From NCBI GenBank assembly GCA_947448675.1, contig CANFOR010000168.1:1-6121 (forward strand): a DNA stretch of 6,121 nt. The letters run 5' to 3'. Positions 1 through 5,160 of the stretch are shown here, one piece after another. Numbering within the stretch: the first letter of the stretch is position 1; each line of letters begins with the position of its first letter. The notes below the pieces were generated by a model. That model was not told where the DNA came from and searched no databases. It was given only the letters and a program-made list of their open reading frames with translations. Both the position numbers and the translations under genes were made by a program. This DNA comes from Betaproteobacteria bacterium. GTDB lineage: Bacteria; Pseudomonadota; Gammaproteobacteria; Burkholderiales; Burkholderiaceae_C.

Positions 1-213
1 AGATGGGGCGCTGGGCTGCAATTGGCGCGTGAGCATGGGCGCGAGCATGGGCTGCAGCACCGCAGGCTCGCGCCACCGCAGGCTGAGCCAGCCCAAGACC
101 AGGGTGTGCGCCAACAGGGCCAGCGCCAAGCACAGGGCCAGTGCGCGCCAACCCAGCACGGGAGGCGCACAAGCCGCAGCAAGAGCAGGCGGCACAGCGG
201 AGGCAGGCGGCAT
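1..213 (-). CDS. N-terminal part of a membrane-anchored protein, possibly DUF3108 type (cut by the window edge)
   Basis: Read on the minus strand from ATG at 213, the frame stays open to base 1 and gives 71 residues. These start MPPASAVPP and contain one strongly hydrophobic stretch, residues 22-44 (around ALALCLALALLAHTLVLGW). A basic patch RWRE and a proline-rich tail follow. This is the layout of an inner-membrane-anchored protein with a periplasmic body, or of a long uncleaved signal sequence. The start overlaps the stop of the M61 peptidase by one base (TGATG), a usual arrangement for translational coupling. An in-frame ATG at 228 (MAGRL before MPP) is an alternative start. From memory of Comamonadaceae gene order and of the hydrophobic, proline-rich N-termini of DUF3108 proteins, this may be a DUF3108 protein. 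The diagnostic part lies outside the window, so the family call is a guess. The existence of the gene is much better supported than its identity. Confidence 0.6.
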   Translation of the reverse strand, partial: MPPASAVPPALAAACAPPVLGWRALALCLALALLAHTLVLGWLSLRWREPAVLQPMLAPMLTRQLQPSAPS

Positions 214-2063
214 CAAGCGCCCAGCCATGCGCCCACCCGCGCGGCGTCGTGCACGGCCAAGCGCCAGGTGCTGAGCAGGGGCGGCGCGGCCATCTGCAAG
301 CTGAGCAAACGCCGGTCGCGCGAGACCAGCACTTGCAGCTCGCCCTGCGCGGCGTACTGCGCCAGGTCGTCGAGCGATTGCATGCGCCAGCCGTTCACGC
401 CCAACCACTCGTCACCTGCGGCCAGGCCCGCTTGCTCGGCCACACCGCCGCGTAACACCACTTTGACCTGCAATCGGCCTGCACCACTCGCGCTAGCCGT
501 ACCTTCGGCCACGCGCAGGCCCAGACGCTGGGCCATTTGCGCTGGATCGTGGTGCACCTGCACGCCTTGGGCTTCGAGCAAATTTTGCAGCGGTAGCTCT
601 TGCGTGCTGTGCACCCAAGCGGCCAGCTCGGGCGCAAAGCTGCGCCCCGCTTGCGCTTGCAACACGGCCAAAAAATCGGCCTCGCGCATCGGCCCGGCTT
701 GGCAGCGCTGCCACAGCGCGCGCATCACGCCGTCCAGGCCCGCGCCTTGCCCGGCTTGGCGCAGTGTGAGGTCAAAGCACAGGGCCACCAGCGCGCCCTT
801 GCTGTAGTAGCTCACGGTGGCGTTGGGGGTGTTTTCGTTGGGGCGGTAGTACTTGACCCAAGCGTCAAAGCTGGCCTGGGCCACGCTTTGCACCCAGCGA
901 CCCGGCGTTTGCTGCACTTGGTTGATGCTTTTGTTGAGCAGCTTCAAGTAGGCTGCGTCGTCGATCAAGCCAGCGCGGCGCAGCAACAGGTCGTCGTAGT
1001 AACTGGTAAACCCTTCAAAAAACCACAGCAGCTCGGTGTACTGCTCGCTAGCGTATTGGTAGCGCGCGAACTCGGCTGGGCGCAAGCGTTTGACGTTCCA
1101 GGCATGAAAATACTCGTGACAAATCAAGCCCATGAGTGTGGTGTAACCATCGTGTAGCCGCGCGCTGCCTGATGCTCCTGTGGCGCCAGTAGGCTCTCGC
1201 TGCGGCAGGTCTTTGCGATTGCAAATCAGCGCGGTGGAGTTGCCATGCTCTAGGCCACCATAGCCGTCGTGCACAGCGTTCAGCATGAAGACGTAATGGT
1301 CGAAAGGTGCGGCTGCTGTCGCTACAAAATCAGTAGCTGAATACGCAGGTGCAGCGCGCTCTGCAGCCATTTTTACTGCGCTTAGTGGGCTAGGCTCTGC
1401 AGGCTGATTGTGCCAAAAAGCAATCACACTTTGGCAAATTTTTTGAGCATCGGCCAGCAGGCGCGTGCCGTCAAAATGGGGGCCAGCACCGGCCACCACA
1501 AAGCGGTGTTGCACGCCTGCGGCCACAAATTCACCACTCCAAAACTCGCCCAGCTCAAAAGGCGTGTCGAGCAGAGCGTCGTAGTTGTTGGCATGGTAGC
1601 TGCCCCAGCCGCGCTGATTGAGCGTATGCCCGGAAGCGCCCGTGGCAACTGCCCAGTTCGCTCTGTTTTCAGGAGCAATCAGCTCGATGGCATGGCCACC
1701 CTCTTCTTGGCCGAGCACGCGCAGGCACAGGCTGCTGGGGTTGAAAAAACCGCGCTCACTGCTCAAAAACGCGGTGCGCACCGAGTTGTCAAAGGCATAG
1801 ACCTCGTAGCGCAGTTCTAGTGCCGCACCGGCTTGGCAATCGACTTGCCAAGTGCATTTGTCGAGCTGCTGCAAGGGCAGGCGCTGCGGGCCCTGCCATG
1901 CGCTGAGCTGCTGCAAATGCTGCGAGAACTCGCGCACCAAATAGCTTCCCGCAATCCACACCGGCAGGGCCACGCGCTGCTGGGCTTGTGCTGCAGGAAT
2001 GGCCAGCGTGATGGCAAACAGGTGCGCGTGCAGGTCGGCGGGGCTAACGCGGTAATGGATCAC
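213..2063 (-). CDS. M61-family metallopeptidase (glycyl aminopeptidase type) with C-terminal PDZ-like region
   Basis: A 616-residue protein. The zinc site is plain: H316-E317-Y-F-H320 within HEYFHAWNVKRLRP, followed by E350 in WFFEGFTSYYDD. This is the HExxH plus downstream Glu arrangement of M61 peptidases (gluzincins), where the two His and the second Glu hold zinc and E317 activates water. The N-terminal beta-rich domain has the family hallmarks LPVWIAGSYLVREF (33-46) and YEVYAFDNSVRTAF (86-99). Residues about 510-585 (GGVAEQAGLAAGDEWLGVNG) look like a PDZ domain. I see no signal peptide, so a cytoplasmic location is likely; the natural substrate is unknown. The start is a GTG (MIHYRV), chosen because family members begin with a similar H-Y-R segment and an in-frame TAG lies only five codons upstream. 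No purine-rich ribosome site precedes it, so coupling to dsbC, 15 bases upstream, is likely. Two stretches, residues about 221-252 and 290-301, look like insertions relative to relatives as I recall them. Confidence 0.93.
   Translation of the reverse strand: MIHYRVSPADLHAHLFAITLAIPAAQAQQRVALPVWIAGSYLVREFSQHLQQLSAWQGPQRLPLQQLDKCTWQVDCQAGAALELRYEVYAFDNSVRTAFLSSERGFFNPSSLCLRVLGQEEGGHAIELIAPENRANWAVATGASGHTLNQRGWGSYHANNYDALLDTPFELGEFWSGEFVAAGVQHRFVVAGAGPHFDGTRLLADAQKICQSVIAFWHNQPAEPSPLSAVKMAAERAAPAYSATDFVATAAAPFDHYVFMLNAVHDGYGGLEHGNSTALICNRKDLPQREPTGATGASGSARLHDGYTTLMGLICHEYFHAWNVKRLRPAEFARYQYASEQYTELLWFFEGFTSYYDDLLLRRAGLIDDAAYLKLLNKSINQVQQTPGRWVQSVAQASFDAWVKYYRPNENTPNATVSYYSKGALVALCFDLTLRQAGQGAGLDGVMRALWQRCQAGPMREADFLAVLQAQAGRSFAPELAAWVHSTQELPLQNLLEAQGVQVHHDPAQMAQRLGLRVAEGTASASGAGRLQVKVVLRGGVAEQAGLAAGDEWLGVNGWRMQSLDDLAQYAAQGELQVLVSRDRRLLSLQMAAPPLLSTWRLAVHDAARVGAWLGA
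1321..1337. repeat. Copy A of a 17-base repeat with palindromic ends, inside the M61 gene
   Basis: GCTACAAAATCAGTAGC has perfect 5-base inverted ends (GCTAC/GTAGC) around seven bases. It matches copy B (3633-3649) at 15 of 17 positions. In the M61 reading frame it encodes A243-T-D-F-V-A248 and it lies in a segment (residues about 221-252) that looks inserted relative to relatives. From memory, Comamonadaceae chromosomes carry many short dispersed elements with an end of the type GCTAn(A/T-rich)nTAGC followed by GCTTGCGC-like sequence. This looks like a decayed member, but I cannot search for others here. Confidence 0.55.
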
Positions 2064-2078
2064 AGGTGGGGGACTGGG

Positions 2079-2807
2079 CTATTGCGTTTTAGGCTCTGAC
2101 AAAAACTTCTCCACCTGGGCCGCGCTGATGGCACCGGGCACGCGCGCGCCGTCGGCAAACAGCAGGGTCGGTGTGCCGGTGATTTTGTGCTTTTTGCCAA
2201 ACTCTACGTTGCGCGCCAGGGGGCTGGTGTCGCAGCTAGCACCTGCGGGCAAGGCCACCTCGCGCACCATCCAGTCTTGCCAAGCCTTGCCTTTGTCTTT
2301 GGCGCACCAAATGGCTTTGGATTTTTCGGTCGAGTCTTGGCCCAAGATGGGGTACAAAAACATGTAGACCGTGACGTTGCTCACGGTTTGCAGGTCGCGC
2401 TCAAAGCGTTTGCAGTAGCCGCAATTAGGGTCTTCAAACACGGCCACTTTGCGCTTGCCATTGCCACGCACGATGGTGAAGGCGTCTTTCAAAGGCAGTT
2501 TGTCAAAGTCCACCGCGGTGAGCTTTTCAATGCGCTCTTCGGTCAAATTGCGCATCTGCTTGGTGTCGATCAAATTGCCTTGGATCAAAAAATTGCCGTC
2601 GGCGTCGGTGTAAAAAATGTCGTTGCCGTTGACGCGCACTTCGTACAAACCGCTCATCGGCGACTTGGTGATTTCATCAACTTTGGGCAGGCTGGCCAAG
2701 CGCTCGGCCAGGTTTTTGCGAATCGCCGCTTCGTCGGCACTGGCCAGCGTGGCGTAAAGGGCGAAGCCCGCCGTAGTGGCAACAGCAAAAAGGGAGCGCA
2801 TTTTCAT
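2079..2807 (-). CDS. dsbC: Periplasmic thiol:disulfide interchange protein DsbC (disulfide isomerase)
   Basis: A 242-residue precursor, close to the 236 residues of the E. coli protein. Residues 1-24 form a signal peptide (MKMRS, hydrophobic core, likely cut after ASA-24). Residues about 25-90 match the DsbC dimerisation domain (SPMSGLYEVRVNGNDIFYTD). A thioredoxin-fold domain follows with the active site C129-G-Y-C132 in FEDPNCGYCKRF and the cis-proline loop G-T212-P213-T. A second pair, C168 and C192, corresponds in spacing to the structural disulfide of DsbC. DsbC isomerises wrong disulfides in secreted proteins and is kept reduced by DsbD in the periplasm. CGYC and the N-terminal domain favour DsbC over DsbG or DsbA. 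The start at 2807 is followed by another ATG two codons later (2801); both leave the signal peptide intact. The ribosome site is weak (GAAAGAA upstream). The gene lies 98 bases after the FAD monooxygenase and 15 bases before the M61 gene. I found no convincing promoter in the 98-base gap. Confidence 0.96.
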   Translation of the reverse strand: MKMRSLFAVATTAGFALYATLASADEAAIRKNLAERLASLPKVDEITKSPMSGLYEVRVNGNDIFYTDADGNFLIQGNLIDTKQMRNLTEERIEKLTAVDFDKLPLKDAFTIVRGNGKRKVAVFEDPNCGYCKRFERDLQTVSNVTVYMFLYPILGQDSTEKSKAIWCAKDKGKAWQDWMVREVALPAGASCDTSPLARNVEFGKKHKITGTPTLLFADGARVPGAISAAQVEKFLSEPKTQ

Positions 2808-2905
2808 AAAGTTCTTTCAAAGACCAGGGCAGTGCGCCGGTCAGAGTGAGCGCAGCAAGCCAAGGTTCCCCGGGGCACGCAGCGAGTCTGTGTAAAGCGG
2901 GATTT

Positions 2906-4156
2906 TCACACACCCATGGCCTGACGGGCCACCCAGTCTTTGAGCGGGCCGCTGCGCGCAAAGCCTTGCATACCCCAGTTGCGCAGGGCTTGCACGCGCG
3001 GGTTGCTGTGGGCAAACAGGCGCTCTAGGGCGTCGGTGGCAAAGCCCATGCGGGCCACGTCGGCCTTGCGGGCACGCTCGTAGCGCCGCAAGAGCTTCAC
3101 ATCACCCGGGCTGCGCCAGTAGTCGCGCGCTTGCAGCACGCGGGCCAGTTCGGCGGCGTCGGCAAGGCCCAGGTTCAGGCCCTGGCCTGCCAGCGGGTGC
3201 ACGCTGTGGGCCGCGTCGCCCACCAGCGCAAAACCATCATCGACCCAGCGGCTGGCCTGGGCGCGCTGCAGGGGCCATGTAGCGCGTGGGCTGCGCAGAC
3301 TCAGCTGACCGGGGGCGGTTGCATCGGCGACATCGCTCAGTGGCGACGGCGATGGACCGCGCCCGCCTTGCGCCACGCTTGCGCAACGCGCTTGCAAGGC
3401 TTGTTCAAACTCGGCGGGGCTGAGCGCTAACAGCGCAGCCACGCGCTCGTTGGGCACCGACCACACCAAGGCTAACGAGTGACCGGGCTGCTCGTCGCCC
3501 ATGCCGGGCAGGGGCAGCAGGGCCAGCACCTCGGCGCCTTCGGGCGTGCTGACAAACCACTGTCGCGCCACCCCGCCATGCGCTTGCGTGCTGTGCAGGC
3601 GCGCGGCAATGGCCTGCTGCGGGTACTTGGTAGCTACAAATTCAATAGCGTGCTGCGCACGGCTGGCGCTGCTTGCGCCCTCACTGACCACGGTGAGCGG
3701 GGTATTTTTGGGCAGCACCGCGTCGGGCGCGAGCATCTCCACCAAAGGCTGGTAGCGCAGGGCTACGGCCAGGCTCTCTTGCAGGGCGGGCACGTCGACG
3801 ATCCAGGCCAGAGCCTCGCAGCCCAGGCTGCTGGCGGCAAACTCCAGCGCGCCGCCCTCATCGCCCCAGACCTGCATGCGCGTCACCGGGCAGCAATGTT
3901 CGGCCCCCGGCCAGGCCCGCAAGGCCTGTAGCAGGCCGCGCGAGGCCGCGTTCAGGGCGAAGGCCCGCACATCGCTGGCCGCGCCTTCTAGGGCCGTTTG
4001 CGGCCCTGTCAAGGGCATTGCCGCAGCCAGTCTCGGCTGGGCGCGCGGCGGCGCTGGCAGCAAGCCGACCCGCAAGCGCGCCTGCGCCAACAGCAGGGCC
4101 GTGGCTTGCCCCACCACGCCTGCGCCCCGAACCACTACATCAAAAGACTGTGCCAT
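2906..4156 (-). CDS. UbiH/UbiF/VisC-family FAD-dependent monooxygenase (ubiquinone biosynthesis type)
   Basis: A 416-residue protein starting MAQSFDVVVRGAGVVG. The Rossmann FAD motif G11-A-G13-V-V-G16 lies right at the N-terminus. The second FAD motif, G313-D314-A-A-H317-S-V-H-P321-L-A-G-Q-G-L-N328, is the UbiH/COQ6 signature. The pair identifies a class A flavin monooxygenase that hydroxylates the aromatic ring of ubiquinone precursors with NAD(P)H and O2. Which ring position cannot be told from sequence, so no gene symbol is given. The central DG motif, usually A-D-G-x-x-S, reads S-E-G-A-S-S (residues 158-163), a conservative Asp-to-Glu change. The ATG at 4156 is preferred over one at 4198 because it places the FAD motif at the usual distance, has GGAG three bases upstream, and avoids a 14-residue N-terminal extension lacking family similarity. 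Residues 170-176 (AIEFVAT) are encoded by a copy of the 17-base repeat described separately. The gene is divergent from the MOSC gene. Confidence 0.92.
   Translation of the reverse strand: MAQSFDVVVRGAGVVGQATALLLAQARLRVGLLPAPPRAQPRLAAAMPLTGPQTALEGAASDVRAFALNAASRGLLQALRAWPGAEHCCPVTRMQVWGDEGGALEFAASSLGCEALAWIVDVPALQESLAVALRYQPLVEMLAPDAVLPKNTPLTVVSEGASSASRAQHAIEFVATKYPQQAIAARLHSTQAHGGVARQWFVSTPEGAEVLALLPLPGMGDEQPGHSLALVWSVPNERVAALLALSPAEFEQALQARCASVAQGGRGPSPSPLSDVADATAPGQLSLRSPRATWPLQRAQASRWVDDGFALVGDAAHSVHPLAGQGLNLGLADAAELARVLQARDYWRSPGDVKLLRRYERARKADVARMGFATDALERLFAHSNPRVQALRNWGMQGFARSGPLKDWVARQAMGV
3633..3649. repeat. Copy B of the 17-base repeat, inside the FAD monooxygenase gene
   Basis: GCTACAAATTCAATAGC matches copy A at 15 of 17 positions, in the same orientation and the same coding phase. 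It encodes A170-I-E-F-V-A175. The codons are GCT ATT GAA TTT GTA GCT, strikingly AT-rich for this GC-rich gene. It lies between the S-E-G-A-S-S motif and the conserved YPQQA segment. Unlike copy A, it seems to replace family sequence rather than lengthen it. Confidence 0.55.
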
Positions 4157-4164
4157 AGGCTCCG

Positions 4165-4170
4165 ATTGTA
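4165..4170 (-). promoter_or_regulatory. Possible -10 element of the FAD monooxygenase gene
   Basis: On the minus strand this reads TACAAT, one base from TATAAT, and ends eight bases before the ATG at 4156. No good -35 hexamer is seen 16-18 bases further upstream. If it is used, the mRNA would begin at or next to the start codon. The call rests only on the hexamer and its place in the 41-base divergent gap. Confidence 0.3.
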
Positions 4171-4193
4171 GAAGGCGGACAGGCCAAGCCGGG

Positions 4194-4199
4194 CACAAT
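4194..4199 (+). promoter_or_regulatory. Possible -10 element of the MOSC gene (leaderless start)
   Basis: CACAAT ends seven bases before the ATG at 4207, so transcription would start at or near that codon. It also overlaps the alternative ATG at 4198; if this is the promoter, 4207 must be the real start. No clear -35 box is seen, so support is weak. Confidence 0.25.
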
Positions 4200-5079
4200 G
4201 CAGGGCATGGACACCATCGCCAGCATTGCCCAACTTTTTGTCTACCCCGTCAAATCTTGCGCGGGCATTGCACTGCACGAAGCCGTGCTGACCGAGACCG
4301 GGCTGGACCTTGACCGCGCCTGGATGGTGGTAGACGAACACGGCGAGTTTGTCACCCAGCGCGAGCTGCCGCGCATGGCGCTCATCCAACCCCAGCTCAA
4401 AACCTACGACATGGTGCTGCGCGCCCCTGGCATGCTAGCCCTGCATGTGGCCATAGACGCCGTGGAGCAACCCACCCGCGTCAAGGTGTGGGCCGACGAT
4501 TGCGCCGCCTACGACATGGGCAACACCGCGGCCCAGTGGTTCAGCGACTTTTTAGGCCGCAAGCTGCGCCTGGTGCGCTTTGACCCGGAGCAGCGACGCC
4601 TCTCTAACCTGAAGTGGACGCAGGGCTTTGAGGCCACCAACCAATTTGCCGACGGCTTTGGTCTGCTGGTGGCCAGCCAGGCCTCGCTGGCCGACCTGAA
4701 CAACCGCCTAGCCGTTGCGGGCCACGCCACCGTAGGCATCGAGCGTTTTCGGCCCAACCTGGTGCTCAGCGGCATAGAGGCTTTTGACGAAGATCGCCTC
4801 GACGTTTTGCACATTGCCACCCAGGCCAGTGCAGGCAGCGACGCCAACAGCCCAGCCCAGCTGCGCTTGGTAAAACCCTGCCCGCGTTGCCCCATTCCCA
4901 ACATCGACCCGGCCACTGCGCTCAGCCACCCCGCCGTGGGCGACACCCTGCAGGCTTACCGGCAAAACGCTGTGCTCGGCGGGGCCATTACTTTTGGCAT
5001 GAACGCCATTGTTTTAAGCGGCTTTGACCAGGTGTTGCGCGTGGGGCAAACCGTGAGCGCAAACTACCAGTTTGGCTAA
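4198..5079 (+). CDS. MOSC-domain protein of the YcbX/mARC type, without ferredoxin domain
   Basis: A 293-residue protein. Residues about 7-125 match the MOSC N-terminal beta-barrel domain: LFVYPVKSCAGIAL (13-26), GLDLDRAWMVVDEHGEFVTQRE (35-56). Residues about 145-290 match the MOSC domain: F-A-D-G-F (150-154), the E182-R-F-R-P-N-L segment, and the motif K-P-C228-P-R-C231-P-I-P-N-I-D-P. In mARC and YcbX the cysteine of the R-C motif, here C231, holds the molybdenum cofactor. Those enzymes reduce N-hydroxylated compounds, with electrons from a fused or separate 2Fe-2S protein. The protein ends straight after the MOSC fold (ANYQFG), so it lacks the C-terminal ferredoxin domain of E. coli YcbX and would need a separate electron donor. 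The actual substrate is unknown. Two starts are possible, ATG at 4198 (MQGMDT) and ATG at 4207 (MDTIAS); neither has a good ribosome site, and 4207 fits a leaderless transcript. The gene is divergent from the FAD monooxygenase and 81 bases upstream of ychF. Confidence 0.92.
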   Translation: MQGMDTIASIAQLFVYPVKSCAGIALHEAVLTETGLDLDRAWMVVDEHGEFVTQRELPRMALIQPQLKTYDMVLRAPGMLALHVAIDAVEQPTRVKVWADDCAAYDMGNTAAQWFSDFLGRKLRLVRFDPEQRRLSNLKWTQGFEATNQFADGFGLLVASQASLADLNNRLAVAGHATVGIERFRPNLVLSGIEAFDEDRLDVLHIATQASAGSDANSPAQLRLVKPCPRCPIPNIDPATALSHPAVGDTLQAYRQNAVLGGAITFGMNAIVLSGFDQVLRVGQTVSANYQFG

Positions 5080-5095
5080 GCCCTGCGCGCCACTG

Positions 5096-5116
5096 GCACA
5101 GCCACGCGCTCTGTGC
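5096..5116. repeat. Short inverted repeat between the MOSC gene and ychF
   Basis: GCACAG (5096-5101) and CTGTGC (5111-5116) are perfect 6-base inverted arms around a 9-base spacer, 17 bases after the MOSC stop. There is no run of T after it on the plus strand, so it is not a standard intrinsic terminator. It could be a weak hairpin, an operator or chance. Confidence 0.3.
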
Positions 5117-5150
5117 AAATGAATGGCATACACTTGCGGCCTTGATTTTT

Positions 5151-5155
5151 GAGGA
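5151..5155 (+). promoter_or_regulatory. Ribosome binding site of ychF
   Basis: GAGGA lies five bases before the ATG at 5161. It is the clearest Shine-Dalgarno sequence in the window and fixes the ychF start. Confidence 0.8.
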
Positions 5156-5160
5156 TTTCC

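Noticed and set aside
22..807. Open frame of 261 codons on the plus strand
   Set aside because: It is rich in Arg, Ala, Cys and Ser with no recognisable motif, and it is antisense to the C-terminal half of the M61 gene and the next gene. A GC-rich shadow frame.
2187..2849. Open frame of 220 codons on the plus strand
   Set aside because: It is fully antisense to dsbC, which has a signal peptide, CGYC and a cis-Pro loop. The antisense protein has no family features.
2868..2875. CCCCGGGG palindrome in the gap between the FAD monooxygenase gene and dsbC
   Set aside because: It is an 8-base GC palindrome with no extension, no T-run and no second copy nearby; expected by chance in GC-rich DNA.
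4157..4198. Longer start (ATG at 4198) for the FAD monooxygenase
   Set aside because: It adds 14 residues ahead of the FAD-binding strand, where this family normally has only a few, and would overlap the divergent MOSC start. The ATG at 4156 has GGAG upstream.
5096..5116. Inverted repeat as an intrinsic terminator of the MOSC gene
   Set aside because: The stem is only six base pairs and no T-run follows, so it is listed just as an inverted repeat.
5129..5134. TACACT as a -10 box for ychF
   Set aside because: No -35 hexamer lies at a suitable distance and the match is partial; not enough to annotate.
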